Positions 43,719 through 52,886 are shown, counted from the first letter of the stretch. The stretch is 64,000 nucleotides of DNA from Roseisolibacter agri (GCF_030159095.1 NZ_BRXS01000001.1:1033815-1097814), one strand, 5' to 3'. The notes: generated from the sequence alone by a model not told the origin. Translations and numbers: made by a program.

Positions 43719-43981
43719 GCGCGCACCTCGGCGACGGCGGGCGTCGCCGCGGCGGCGGCGGGGTGCATCGTGCGCCACGTCAGCACCAGCACGCCGGCGA
43801 CCGCGAGGGCGGGCAGGAGCGCCCACGCCAGCTCGGCGGGGCGGCGGGCCGGGGCCACGCGCGCGCCGGCGGGGAGCTCGGGCTGGCGGGCCACCAGGAC
43901 CGAGCGCGTGATCGCGACCTGGGCGACGGCGCAGGCGACGACGGCGATCCAGAAGACCGCGTCGGCGACGTTCGGGCTCAT
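43715..43981 (-). CDS. Small two-helix membrane protein resembling the COX2 membrane hairpin
   Basis: 88 residues, overlapping the ctaA start by 4 bases. Two transmembrane helices: VADAVFWIAVVACAVAQVAITRSV and AELAWALLPALAVAGVLVLTW. The pattern of a helix, a short polar loop and then ELxWxxxPALxV resembles the membrane hairpin of cytochrome c oxidase subunit II, without the CuA domain. Position directly ahead of ctaA and ctaB fits a role in oxidase assembly or a heme-handling subunit. This is inference from pattern and context. The upstream frame to 44011 is also open. Confidence 0.6.
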   Translation of the reverse strand: MSPNVADAVFWIAVVACAVAQVAITRSVLVARQPELPAGARVAPARRPAELAWALLPALAVAGVLVLTWRTMHPAAAAATPAVAEVRA

Positions 43982-44239
43982 ATCGATGCCATCCACGCGG
44001 CCGGCTCGCACCGGGCAGGCGCCCGGCGGGCGGCCGCGAACTGGGACAGAAGAAGTCGGAGTCGAGCCCGTGAAAGGTCGCCGCGCGGGGCGGCGACTTC
44101 AAGCGGCGGGGGACCCCCGCGTGCCGGCGCCGCCGGCCGGCAACTGCTTGGCCGGCCGCAGGATGCGCGGCGGGTGCGGATTCGGTTCACGGGGCGCCCG
44201 CGGCCCCTGCGCCCACTGACCGCCGCGTGGTCCGCGCGT

Positions 44240-44245
44240 TACCGT
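44240..44245 (+). promoter_or_regulatory. -10 box for leaderless APC permease mRNA
   Basis: TACCGT, then TGGCGCC and the ATG at 44253 (7-base gap). The 271-base divergent region behind it also holds an inverted repeat GCCGGCC / GGCCGGC near 44128..44158 and GGGGGACCCCC near 44109, possibly control sites. Confidence 0.4.
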
Positions 44246-44252
44246 TGGCGCC

Positions 44253-45665
44253 ATGTCCGCAATCCGCTCGCCAGCCGGCGACGTCGCCGCGCCCGTCGTC
44301 GACGCCGACTCCGGCCGCACGCCCGGCTCCCGGAGCACGCTCCCGCGCCAGATCGGCCTCTGGAGCGCCGTCGCGGTGCTCATCGGCTCGACCATCGGCT
44401 CGGGGATCTTCCGATCGCCCGCCGGGATCGCGGAGCGCCTCCCCGGCCCGCTGCCGATGTTCTCGGTCTGGATCGTGGGCGGGCTGTTCGCGCTCTGCGG
44501 CGCGCTGACGCTGGCCGAGATCGCGAGCGGCCGCCCCGAGACGGGCGGGATCTACGTCTTCATCCGCGACGGGTGGGGCCGACTGCCGGCCTTCCTCTTC
44601 GGATGGGCCGAGCTCTCCGTGATCCGCGCCGCCTCGCTCGGCGCGATCTCGACGACGTTCGCCGAGTACGCGCTGCGGGTGCTCGGCTACGACCCGTCGC
44701 GGGCGCCGTACGACGACTGGGTGCACTGGGTCGCGGCGGGGGCGATCATCGTCACCTCCGTGTTCAACTACCGGGGCGCGAAGACCGGCTCGCTGGTGCA
44801 GAACATCACCACCATCGCCAAGTACGGCGGGCTGCTCTTCATCATCCTGCTGGCGCTGGCGATCGGGCTGCCGCAGACGGGCGGGGCGAACTTCACCCCC
44901 GCCAACCCGCCGGGCAGCTTCGCCGTCGGGGCGTTCGGGCTGGCGCTGGTGAGCGCGCTGTGGGCGTTCGACGGGTGGGCGGACCTCAGCTTCGTGGCCG
45001 GCGAGGTGAAGGACCCGCGCCGCACGCTGCCGCGGGCGCTCATCATCGGCACGGTGCTGGTGATCGCGATCTACCTGCTGGCCAACGTCGCCTACCTCGC
45101 GGTCATGTCGATCGACGAGATCCGGGCGTCGCGGCTGGTGGCGGCGGACGTGGCGCAGCGGCTGATCGGGGCGCCGGGCGTGGTGTTCGTGGCGGTCACG
45201 GTGATGCTCTCGACCTTCGGGACGCTGAACGGGACGCTGCTGACGGGGCCGCGCATCTTCTTCGCGATGGCCGACGACCGGCTCTTCTTCGAGCCGGTGG
45301 CGCGGGTGCACCCGCGCTTCCAGAGCCCGTACGTCGCCATCCTCATGACGGCGGGGCTGGGCGTGGCGTTCGTGATGCTGCGGACGTTCGAGCAGCTGGC
45401 CGACGCCTTCGTGACGGCGATCGTGCCGTTCTACGCCCTGGGCGTGGCGGCGATCTTCCGCCTCCGGAAGCAGGCCGGCTACCAGCCGCCCTTCCGGGTG
45501 CCGCTCTACCCAATCGTGCCGCTGCTCTTCATCGCGGCCTCGCTGTACCTGCTGGGGAACGCCCTCCTCGATCCGGCCAGCCGGTGGGCGACGGCGGGGA
45601 CGCTGGGGATGGTGCTGCTGGGCGTCCCGCTCTACTACCTGACGGTCGGCCGCCGGGGGCGCTGA
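44253..45665 (+). CDS. APC-family amino acid permease (LAT-like)
   Basis: 470 residues, about twelve helices. The first helix carries the APC substrate-binding motif IGSTIGSGIFRSP, followed by ALTLAEIASGRPETGGIYVFIRDGWG, FNYRGAKTGSLVQNITTIAK and the helix-6 region ALWAFDGWADLSFVAGEVKDPRRTLPRAL. These are features of amino acid/polyamine exchangers of the LAT type. Substrate not predictable; inner membrane. The N-terminal ~30 residues are a cytoplasmic tail. Expressed from its own leaderless promoter; no link to the divergent heme genes is evident. Confidence 0.92.
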   Translation: MSAIRSPAGDVAAPVVDADSGRTPGSRSTLPRQIGLWSAVAVLIGSTIGSGIFRSPAGIAERLPGPLPMFSVWIVGGLFALCGALTLAEIASGRPETGGIYVFIRDGWGRLPAFLFGWAELSVIRAASLGAISTTFAEYALRVLGYDPSRAPYDDWVHWVAAGAIIVTSVFNYRGAKTGSLVQNITTIAKYGGLLFIILLALAIGLPQTGGANFTPANPPGSFAVGAFGLALVSALWAFDGWADLSFVAGEVKDPRRTLPRALIIGTVLVIAIYLLANVAYLAVMSIDEIRASRLVAADVAQRLIGAPGVVFVAVTVMLSTFGTLNGTLLTGPRIFFAMADDRLFFEPVARVHPRFQSPYVAILMTAGLGVAFVMLRTFEQLADAFVTAIVPFYALGVAAIFRLRKQAGYQPPFRVPLYPIVPLLFIAASLYLLGNALLDPASRWATAGTLGMVLLGVPLYYLTVGRRGR

Positions 45666-46045
45666 GCGGCCCGGGGGAGCACGCCGGGAATGATCGCCCG
45701 GGTGACCCCGTCCGCGGGACGGACCGGCCGCGCGCCGTGACCGGCCGCACGCTCCCGGGGTCCACTTGCGGCGTGGGGACCAGCTCGAGCCCGTGACCGC
45801 CCGGTGACGGGGTCGCGTTGACCCCCACGCGCGAGCCCGGCTAGCTTTGGGGCGCGTGAAACCGGTGCGGGCCCCGCCAGCCGTTCCCACCTCCCTGGGG
45901 CGTCGCACCCGAAGTTCCTCGGCTCGTGGCCGTGTCCACGACTCGCGGAGCGTCCGCCGGGCCGGGTGTTGCAGCGTCACGCGCTGCAGCGACGCATCGC
46001 TCCGAACGCCGTCGGCGGCATCACTCCTCACTTCGGACGCACAAC
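45666..46045 (+). promoter_or_regulatory. Intergenic region with TonB-receptor promoter and long leader
   Basis: No gene in these 380 bases. CCGTCC/GGACGG hairpin at 45708..45722, and GACCGGCCGC occurs twice shortly after. Promoter: TTGACC (45818..45823), 18-base spacer, TAGCTTTG (45842..45849), an exact TAnnTTTG element. The predicted mRNA then has ~190 bases of leader with no Shine-Dalgarno sequence before ATG 46046, long enough for leader-based control. Confidence 0.55.
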
Positions 46046-49000
46046 ATGCGCTTTAATCGTTGGATGCCCGTGCCGATCGCGGCGATTGCCGTGCTCGCCA
46101 GCGGGACGGTCGTGCAGGCCCAGGTCACGACCGGCTCGATCGGCGGTCGTGCGGTCGGGCCCGAGGGCAACGCGCTCGAGGGCGTTCAGGTCCAGATCGT
46201 CAACCCGTCGACGGGCGTGACGACGGGGGCGGTGACCCGCAACGACGGCCGCTACGTCGTGCAGGGCCTCGAGGTCGGGACGAACTACCGCGTCACCGCG
46301 CGCCGCATCGGCTTCGCGCCGCAGACGATCGCGCCGGTGCGCGTGACGCTCGGCCAGACGACGCCGGTGAACTTCACGCTGCAGACGCAGGCCACGCAGC
46401 TGTCGGCGGTCACCGTCACCGTGTCGAACGACGCCGTGATCTCGACCTCGAAGACCGGCACCAGCACGACGATCTCCGACTCCGCGCTGCGCCGCCTGCC
46501 GACGCTGAACCGGAACTTCCAGGACTTCGTCCAGCTCGTCCCGCAGGTCTCGACCACGACCGGCTACCTGTCGGGCGGCGGCGTGAACCTGCGCCAGAAC
46601 GCGATCCAGATCGACGGCGCGCAGTCGGGCGACATGTTCGGCCTCGGCACGACCGGCCAGCCGGGCGCGCAGGCGAACGCGAAGTCGATCCCGCTCGACG
46701 CCGTGAAGGAGTACCAGGTGCTGCTGTCGCCGTTCGACGTGCGCCAGGGCAACTTCGGCGGCCTGCTCATCAACGCGGTCACGAAGAGCGGCACCAACGA
46801 GTTCCACGGCAGCATCTACGGCTACACGCGCGACCAGAAGCTCACGCGCTCGCAGCCGTACCTGAACGACTACACGCAGCAGCAGTTCGGCGGCACGCTC
46901 GGCGGCCCGCTCTGGAAGGACAAGGCGTTCTTCTTCGTCAGCTACGAGCAGCAGCGCCTCGAGCAGCCGGCGACCGGCCCGAGCATCGGCGCGTCCGACG
47001 CGTACGTCTCGCAGGCCTCGATCGACCAGCTGAACCAGATCCTCTCCTCGCGCTACGGCTTCACCGGCGCGGGCACGGGCGACCCGGTCATCCGCGAGAA
47101 CCCGAACCGCAACGCGTTCGTCCGGTTCGACGCGAACCTGCCGTGGAACACCCGCCTGGTGCTGCGCCACAACTACGCGGGCGCGGACAACGTGACGTTC
47201 AGCCGCAGCCAGCCGACGGCGGCGGTGCCGTTCTTCACGCTGACGTCCAACAGCTACAAGTTCAGCACGCGCACGAACAGCACGGTCGGGCAGCTCCTGA
47301 CGAACTTCACGAACGGCATGTACAACGAGCTGCTCGTGAACCGCTCGACGACCGAGGACTTCCGCACGGTCCCGGTGACCTTCCCGCAGATCACCGTCCG
47401 CGGCATCCCGCGCACCGACAACCCGACGGGCACCGCGGGCCTGGTGTTCGGCACCGACGCGCCGTCGCAGGGCAACTCCCTCGACCAGAACACGTTCGAG
47501 ATCACCGACAACTTCACGATCCCCGTCGGCTCGCACTCGGTCACGCTCGGCACGAAGAACGTCTTCTACAAGTCGGTCAACCTGTTCGCGTCGAACCGGC
47601 TCGGCCTGTGGGAGTTCAACTCGCTGACCGACCTGCAGAACGGCGTCGCGTCGCGCTACCAGATCGCCGCGCCCGCGCCGACGGATCCGAACAACGGGAT
47701 CGCGACGGTGAAGGCGGCGACGTACTCGCTCTACGCGCAGGACACGTGGACGGCGACGCCGACGCTGACGCTCAACTTCGGCGTGCGCTGGGACAAGCCG
47801 GACTTCGGCACGCTCCCGCCGGAGAACGACATCGTCTTCCAGCAGTACGGCCGCCACACCAGCAGCGTGCCGTCGCAGGCGCAGATCTCGCCGCGCTTCG
47901 GCTTCAACTGGGACGTGACGGGTGACCAGCGCAACCAGCTGCGCGGCGGCGTCGGCTCGTTCTCGGGCGCGGTGCCGTTCGTGTACCTCTCGAACGCGTT
48001 CGGCGCGACGGGCCTGAGCGGCTTCTCGCAGCTCACCTGCACGGGCGTGACGCCCAACGCGACGGCGACGTCGTCGCTGCTCGTCCCGCAGTTCAACCAG
48101 GCGGCGATCGACAACCCGCCGACGTCGTGCGCCCCGTTCACGCGCACGAACGGCCAGGTCGTGCCGGGCGCGGCGATCAGCGGCCCGGCGTCGGGCGCCG
48201 CGATCAACTCGATCGACCCGAACTTCAAGTACCCGAAGTACCTCAAGGCGACGCTCGGCTACGACCGCCGCCTGCCGGGGAACCTGATCGCGACGATCGA
48301 GGGGCTGTACTCGCGCTCGCAGGACAACGCGTTCTACCAGAACCTCGCCCTCGTCGGCCCGCAGGGGACGGACGCGCGCGGCCGCACGATGTACGGCACG
48401 CTGTCGGCCACGGGCTCGACGCCGCGCACGACGGGCAACCGCACGCAGGTCCTCGACGTGACCAACTCGTCGGGCGACTACACGTGGAGCACGACCGCGC
48501 AGCTGCAGAAGACGTTCGCGGACGCGTGGGAGGGCTCGCTCGCCTACACGTACCAGCAGGCGCGTGACGTCGTCTCGGTCACGAGCAGCACCGCCGGCTC
48601 GAACTACCGCTACCAGCGCAGCGTCAGCGGCAACCTGCTCGACAAGACGGTGACGAAGTCGAAGTACGACCAGCCGCACCGCATCGTCGCCACGGGCACG
48701 TACCGCTTCAAGACGGCGACGGACCTGTCGCTCATCTACACGGGCAACTCGGGCGCGCCGTTCGACTACGTGTACGGCTCGTCGAGCACCTTCGGCGACC
48801 TGAACGCCGACGGCCAGACGCAGAACGATCTGATCTACGTCCCGCGCAACGCGACGGACGCGAACGAGATCCTGTTCCAGGGCTACAACGGCACGGCGGC
48901 GCAGCAGGCCACCGCGCAGCAGCAGGCGCAGGCCTTCGAGAAGTTCATCTCGGAGAACGAGTGCCTCAACGAGGCGCGCGGCACGATCCTGACCCGCAAT

Positions 49001-49354
49001 GCCTGCCGCAACCCGTGGGTCAACCAGGTCGACGTCTCGGTCGCGCAGTCGCTCGGCAAGTTCGGTGGCGAGCGGTTCAAGAACCTCCAGTTCCGCTGGG
49101 ACATCATCAACTTCACGAACCTGCTCAACAAGGACTGGGGCGAGCAGGCGTTCTCCGACCAGGGCTCGACCTGCGGCCAGATCTGCTCCGCGACGGTCGT
49201 GCTGACCCACGTCGGCAACCGCCTGCCGACGGGCCAGACGCAGTCGACGACGGCGGACGGCATCTACACGTTCAGCCCGACGTACACGGCGTTCAACGCG
49301 CGCAACGCGTCGTCGAACTACCGCATGCAGCTGTCGATCCGCTACAGCTTCTGA
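46046..49354 (+). CDS. TonB-dependent outer-membrane receptor with carboxypeptidase-regulatory domain
   Basis: 1102 residues. Signal peptide (WMPVPIAAIAVLASGTVVQAQ), then a CarboxypepD_reg domain (~25-105: GSIGGRAVGPEGNALEGVQVQIVNPSTG), a plug with an LNRNFQDFVQLVPQV...IQIDGAQSGDMFG block, and a ~900-residue beta-barrel ending in Phe (NYRMQLSIRYSF), as outer-membrane proteins do. Resembles Oar-like and SusC-like receptors, which import large ligands or sit in the envelope as adhesins. No SusD-like gene follows. Polar-residue-rich and lower in Arg than neighbours. Strong terminator after it. Ligand unknown. Confidence 0.92.
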   Translation: MRFNRWMPVPIAAIAVLASGTVVQAQVTTGSIGGRAVGPEGNALEGVQVQIVNPSTGVTTGAVTRNDGRYVVQGLEVGTNYRVTARRIGFAPQTIAPVRVTLGQTTPVNFTLQTQATQLSAVTVTVSNDAVISTSKTGTSTTISDSALRRLPTLNRNFQDFVQLVPQVSTTTGYLSGGGVNLRQNAIQIDGAQSGDMFGLGTTGQPGAQANAKSIPLDAVKEYQVLLSPFDVRQGNFGGLLINAVTKSGTNEFHGSIYGYTRDQKLTRSQPYLNDYTQQQFGGTLGGPLWKDKAFFFVSYEQQRLEQPATGPSIGASDAYVSQASIDQLNQILSSRYGFTGAGTGDPVIRENPNRNAFVRFDANLPWNTRLVLRHNYAGADNVTFSRSQPTAAVPFFTLTSNSYKFSTRTNSTVGQLLTNFTNGMYNELLVNRSTTEDFRTVPVTFPQITVRGIPRTDNPTGTAGLVFGTDAPSQGNSLDQNTFEITDNFTIPVGSHSVTLGTKNVFYKSVNLFASNRLGLWEFNSLTDLQNGVASRYQIAAPAPTDPNNGIATVKAATYSLYAQDTWTATPTLTLNFGVRWDKPDFGTLPPENDIVFQQYGRHTSSVPSQAQISPRFGFNWDVTGDQRNQLRGGVGSFSGAVPFVYLSNAFGATGLSGFSQLTCTGVTPNATATSSLLVPQFNQAAIDNPPTSCAPFTRTNGQVVPGAAISGPASGAAINSIDPNFKYPKYLKATLGYDRRLPGNLIATIEGLYSRSQDNAFYQNLALVGPQGTDARGRTMYGTLSATGSTPRTTGNRTQVLDVTNSSGDYTWSTTAQLQKTFADAWEGSLAYTYQQARDVVSVTSSTAGSNYRYQRSVSGNLLDKTVTKSKYDQPHRIVATGTYRFKTATDLSLIYTGNSGAPFDYVYGSSSTFGDLNADGQTQNDLIYVPRNATDANEILFQGYNGTAAQQATAQQQAQAFEKFISENECLNEARGTILTRNACRNPWVNQVDVSVAQSLGKFGGERFKNLQFRWDIINFTNLLNKDWGEQAFSDQGSTCGQICSATVVLTHVGNRLPTGQTQSTTADGIYTFSPTYTAFNARNASSNYRMQLSIRYSF

Positions 49355-49409
49355 GTCCGACCGGCCGCGTCCACGGGCGCGGCACGGCAGGAGCCTCGCT
49401 GACGAACGG

Positions 49410-49444
49410 CACGCCCCCGGGAGCCTCGCGCTTCCGGGGGCGTG
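49410..49444 (+). terminator. Terminator after TonB receptor gene
   Basis: CACGCCCCCGG / CCGGGGGCGTG, 11 bp extended inward by three more pairs, loop GAGCCTCGCGCTT-type, 55 bases after the stop. Same ACGCCCCC class as the hairpins at 607 and 14103. Confidence 0.7.
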
Positions 49445-49505
49445 TCGCGTCCGGCACGCGCGCCGCGTACCGTATCGCGAACCGCACCGCGATCCTGGCA
49501 CCCGC

Positions 49506-50804
49506 ATGGCACGCATCGTCCTCAACACCTGGGGCTCGCACGGCGACGTCGATCCCGCGCTGGCGCTCGCGCGCGGGCTGCGCGCCCGCGGCCACGCGCC
49601 GGTGCTCGCGGCGCCCGCCTTCTACCGCGACGTCGCGGCGGCGGCGGGGATCGCGTCCCATGCCGTCGGCCCCGAGTTCGATCCCACCGACACGGCGCTC
49701 GTGCGCCGCATCATGGACCGCCGCCGCGGCAGCGAGGTGCTGCTGCGCGAGCTGCTGCTGCCGGCGGTCGAGGGCGCGTTCGCGGAGCTCGACGCGGCCG
49801 CGGACGGCGCGGACCTGCTGGTGAGCCACCCGGCGACCTTCGCCGCGCCCGTGGTGGCCGAGTCGCGCCGGCTCCGCTGGGCGTCGACGGTGCTCGCGCC
49901 GCTGTCGTTCTGGTCGGCGCACGACGTGCCGGTGCTGCCGCCCGCGCCGTGGCTCAAGCAGCTGGAAGCCCTCGGGCCGTGGGTGGGCCGCGCGATCATC
50001 GGCGCGTCGCGCCTCGCCACGCGCGGCTGGACGGCGCCGCTCGATCGGCTGCGCGCGCGCCTCGGGCTTCCGCGCGGCGCGCATCCGTTCTTCGAGGGAC
50101 AGCACGCACCGGCGCTGGTGCTCGCGCTCTTCTCGCGCGTGCTGGGCGCGCCGCAGCCCGACTGGCCGGCGCACGTCGTGGTCACCGGCCAGCTGCTCTA
50201 CGACGCGGCGCACGGCACGGCGCTGTCGCCGGCGCTGGAGGCGTTCCTCGATGCGGGCCCGCCGCCGGTCGTCTTCACGCTCGGCACGTCGGCGGTGCTG
50301 GCGTCGGGCGACTTCTTCCCGGAGAGCCTGGCGGCCGCACGGCGCGCGGGGCTGCGCGCGGTGCTGATGGTCGGCCGCGAGCGGCTCGCCGAGTTCGCGA
50401 GCGCGAACGCGGACGACGCGATCGCGATCGCCGCCGCGCCGCACTCGCAGCTCTTCCCGCGCGCGGCCGCGGTGGTGCAGCAGTGCGGCATCGGCACGCT
50501 GGGGCAGGGGCTCCGCGCGGGGCGGCCGATGCTCGCGGTGCCGTTCGCGCACGACCAGCCCGACAATGCGTATCGCGTGACGCGGCTGGGCGTCGCGCGC
50601 ACGGTCCATCCGTGGCGCTACCGCGCGGCGCGGGTGGCCACCGCCCTGCGCGCGCTGCTGGACGATCCGGGCTACGCGGCGCGTGCCGCGCAGGTGGCCG
50701 CGCAGGTGCGCACGGAGGACGGCGTCGCGACCGCCTGCGACGCGATCGAGGCGCTGCTGCGCGGCGAGGAGCCGCCGGCCGCGCGGGCCGGCGGCGCCCC
50801 ATGA
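49506..50804 (+). CDS. Glycosyltransferase, UGT/MGT-like (GT1 family)
   Basis: 432 residues, GT-B fold. N-terminal LNTWGSHGDVDPALALARGLRARGH is the acceptor-side start of GT1/GT28 enzymes; the donor site is in the C-terminal half: FTLGTSAVLASGDFF, APHSQLFPRAAAVV, then QQCGIGTLGQGLRAGRPMLAVPFAHDQPDNA. The usual HHGGxGT donor motif reads QQCGIGT, so the diphosphate-contact His is Gln. Donor preference or activity may be altered. Glycosylates small molecules, lipids or sterols. Ends 1 base before the facing MerR gene's stop. Confidence 0.88.
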   Translation: MARIVLNTWGSHGDVDPALALARGLRARGHAPVLAAPAFYRDVAAAAGIASHAVGPEFDPTDTALVRRIMDRRRGSEVLLRELLLPAVEGAFAELDAAADGADLLVSHPATFAAPVVAESRRLRWASTVLAPLSFWSAHDVPVLPPAPWLKQLEALGPWVGRAIIGASRLATRGWTAPLDRLRARLGLPRGAHPFFEGQHAPALVLALFSRVLGAPQPDWPAHVVVTGQLLYDAAHGTALSPALEAFLDAGPPPVVFTLGTSAVLASGDFFPESLAAARRAGLRAVLMVGRERLAEFASANADDAIAIAAAPHSQLFPRAAAVVQQCGIGTLGQGLRAGRPMLAVPFAHDQPDNAYRVTRLGVARTVHPWRYRAARVATALRALLDDPGYAARAAQVAAQVRTEDGVATACDAIEALLRGEEPPAARAGGAP

Positions 50805-50805
50805 G

Positions 50806-51600
50806 TCACGTGCCCCGACGCTCCGCGTCGGCGGCGACGGCGCGCGCGATGTGCGGGAACATCGCCGGCGTGGGGACGGCGCCGTGGCGCTGCCGGAGCG
50901 TGTCGCCCTCGCGCGCGTAGAGCGCCCGCACCGAGGCTTCCATCTGCGGATCGCCGCCGGTGAACTCGTGCGTCAGCGCGGTCCAGCGCCGCGCGAGCGC
51001 GATGACCTCGGGCGAGCCCGGGTCGGCGCCGCGGTCCATGGCGGCCTGCACGGCGGGGATGATCTCCGCCCACTCGGCCTGCACGGCCTGCATGCGCTCC
51101 GGGCCCGCGCGCTCGCGCCGCTCGCGGAGGACGTCCAGCTGCTCGGGGGTGAAGTACTGGTCCATGCGCGTGATCTCCTCGATCAGGCGGCACAGCTCGT
51201 CCAGCGAGACGATGCGCGCCGCGTCCATGTCGGCGCCGAGCCGGGTGAGCCGCTCGGCGAGCCTGGCCTGGCGCCCGGCCTCGCGCCGGGCGCGCTCCGC
51301 GTGCAGCGCGAGCACGCGCCGCGGGGTGAGGGCCGCGCCGCCGTCGAGCAGGCGCCCCACCTCGTCCAGCGAGATCCCCATGGCCCGCAGCGACTGGATC
51401 TGCTGCAGCCGCTCGACGTCCGGCCGGCCGTAGAGCCGGTGCCCGGACGGCGTGCGCAGCGAGGGCCGCAGCAACCCGATCGCGTCGTAGTGGTGCAGCG
51501 CGCGCACCGAGACGCCGGTGCGGCGGGCGAGCTCGCCGACCTTCAGCGGCGATGCGTCGCCTCCGGTACGCTCTGCGGTCATGGGGATCGTCGTGGCCAC
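50806..51600 (-). CDS. MerR-family regulator with TipAS-like effector domain
   Basis: 264 residues from GTG 51600, or 258 from ATG 51582. N-terminal MerR DNA-binding helix-turn-helix (VGELARRTGVSVRALHHYDAIGLLRPSLRTPSGHRLYG, then QQIQSLRAMGISLDEVGRLL), a long dimerisation coil, and a C-terminal TipAS-type helical domain (WTALTHEFTGGDPQMEASVRALY). TipA regulators bind thiopeptides or similar compounds and turn on multidrug resistance genes. No obvious target gene is adjacent except the convergent glycosyltransferase. TATCCT 6 bases before the GTG supports the longer, leaderless start. Confidence 0.88.
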   Translation of the reverse strand: MATTIPMTAERTGGDASPLKVGELARRTGVSVRALHHYDAIGLLRPSLRTPSGHRLYGRPDVERLQQIQSLRAMGISLDEVGRLLDGGAALTPRRVLALHAERARREAGRQARLAERLTRLGADMDAARIVSLDELCRLIEEITRMDQYFTPEQLDVLRERRERAGPERMQAVQAEWAEIIPAVQAAMDRGADPGSPEVIALARRWTALTHEFTGGDPQMEASVRALYAREGDTLRQRHGAVPTPAMFPHIARAVAADAERRGT

Positions 51601-51606
51601 GGGGCC

Positions 51607-51612
51607 AGGATA
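51607..51612 (-). promoter_or_regulatory. -10 box for leaderless merR mRNA
   Basis: Minus-strand TATCCT, then GGCCCC and the GTG at 51600. MerR operators usually sit between -35 and -10 of a target; no dyad is obvious just upstream apart from the family A repeat. Confidence 0.4.
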
Positions 51613-51644
51613 GGACCTGACGCTACGTGAGGTGCAAGAGGGCT

Positions 51645-52001
51645 GCGGACTGCGGGCTGCGGATCGGGCCTCGGGACGCGTCGGCGCGCCGGACCTGTTG
51701 GCCTGTTGGAGGGATGCGGATTCTGCGGATTGGAACGGATCGAACGGATCGCTCCGGCCCGGCGGATGGGACGTCGCGGCCACGCGGGACGATCCGAAGG
51801 ATCCGTTCGCATCCGAAGCATCCGCATCCCCCCCAATAGGCAACCAATAGGCAAGAGGAGTCCGGCGTACCGGAACAACATGCAAGAGCTGACACGATGA
51901 AGAAGAGGCTCCGCACCGGCGCATCTCACGTCGCGCCGCACGGAGCCTCCTGGTCATCCTGTCATCCTGTCAGAGCGGTTTGCGGTTCGGATCCGCAGCC
52001 C
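51645..52001. repeat. Family A extragenic double hairpin, copy 4, with outer inverted repeat
   Basis: Most of the 407-base gap between the MerR and MlaD genes; no gene seen. Outer 12-bp inverted repeat GGGCTGCGGATC / GATCCGCAGCCC (51654..51665, 51990..52001) encloses hairpin I (51682..51873, ends CGGCGCGCCGG / CCGGCGTACCGG, arms GGATGCGGAT units) and hairpin II (51862..51990, loop GGCTCCGCACCGGCGC shared with copy 3). Bases 51645..51665 are the exact reverse complement of 9803..9823. Lies just past the 3' end of mlaD on the minus strand. Confidence 0.85.
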
Positions 52002-52007
52002 GCTGCC

Positions 52008-52886
52008 CTAGAAGATCTCCAGGTTGATGAACCGCCGCGGGTTCTTCTTGAACTCGAGCGTCAGCGAGTCGAGCCGCGTCACGAGCCGCCGCACGTCGGA
52101 GTAGAGCAGCGTGTCCGTCAGCAGCTTGCCGGCCGTGCCGCTGCCGCCGCGCAGGTCGCCGATGGTCCCGTTGAGCTGTGCCACCGTCAGGCGCAGCGAG
52201 TCGGAGAGCGCGGCCGCGTTGGCGGCGGTGGCGCGCACGCTCCGCAGCGTGGAGTCGACCGTGGCCGAGTCGACGGCGCTCAGGGAGCGACGCACCGTGC
52301 GCTGCGTGGCCGAGAGCTGGCGCGACTGCTCGGCGGCGATGACCGCCAGCTGCGCGACGAGCGCGTTCGTGCGGGCGATCGTCTGCCGCATGTCGCCCAG
52401 GCCCCCGCTGTCCACGAGCTGCGCCTGCAGCTGCTTGGACAGGTTGACCGCGATCGTCGCCACGCTGTCGCCCTTGGCCGTCAGCTCGGGGATGCCGGGC
52501 GCCGCCGCTCCCGCGGGCACCGTGTCGCCGGCCACGTAGGAGCGCGGGTCCGGCGTGCCCAGGAGCGCCACCTCCGCGTCGCCGAAGATGCCGACCGCCT
52601 GCACCACCGAGCGCGCGTTGCGCGGGATCTTGCGGCCCTCCTCGATGGCCATCTTCAGCACGAGCGTCCCGTCGTCGCGCAGCTGCACGTCCTCGACGTA
52701 GCCCACCTGCACGCCCGCGAGGCGCACCGCCTGGCCCACCTTCAGGTTGGTGCCCCACCTGAAGATGGAGTACAGCGGGTAGCCCGAGCGGAAGCCGCCG
52801 CGCACCAGCCAGATCGTGCCGAGGATGCCGATGGCGAGCGACACGAGCAGCAGGCCGCCGACGAGGATCTCATTGCGACGCTTCAT
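52008..52886 (-). CDS. mlaD: MlaD-type MCE-domain lipid-transport protein
   Basis: 292 residues. One N-terminal membrane helix (EILVGGLLLVSLAIGILGTIW), then an MCE domain (~40-120: PLYSIFRWGTNLKVGQAVRLAGVQVGYVEDVQL, GIFGDAEVALLG), then a long helical region (~140-270) typical of MCE proteins that form a periplasmic channel. It binds and shuttles phospholipids between inner membrane and outer membrane as part of an Mla-like ABC importer. The MlaE permease gene lies 51 bases upstream on the same strand; the ATPase MlaF is not next to them. Confidence 0.9.
   Translation of the reverse strand: MKRRNEILVGGLLLVSLAIGILGTIWLVRGGFRSGYPLYSIFRWGTNLKVGQAVRLAGVQVGYVEDVQLRDDGTLVLKMAIEEGRKIPRNARSVVQAVGIFGDAEVALLGTPDPRSYVAGDTVPAGAAAPGIPELTAKGDSVATIAVNLSKQLQAQLVDSGGLGDMRQTIARTNALVAQLAVIAAEQSRQLSATQRTVRRSLSAVDSATVDSTLRSVRATAANAAALSDSLRLTVAQLNGTIGDLRGGSGTAGKLLTDTLLYSDVRRLVTRLDSLTLEFKKNPRRFINLEIF

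Noticed and set aside
46028..49528. 1166-codon open frame antisense to the TonB receptor, and similar long antisense frames at 6646..9663 and 18015..19910
   Set aside because: Composition is typical of antisense GC-bias artefacts (Arg, Val, His, Ala runs) and the sense strand holds clearly recognisable proteins.
51623..51941. Several 60-120-codon frames inside the family A repeats (also at 16889..17184, 39161..39641, 63636..63908)
   Set aside because: They appear on both strands, follow the inverted repeats and have similar 'protein' text in every copy (GGCGC, SIRI runs), which reflects repeated DNA, not genes.
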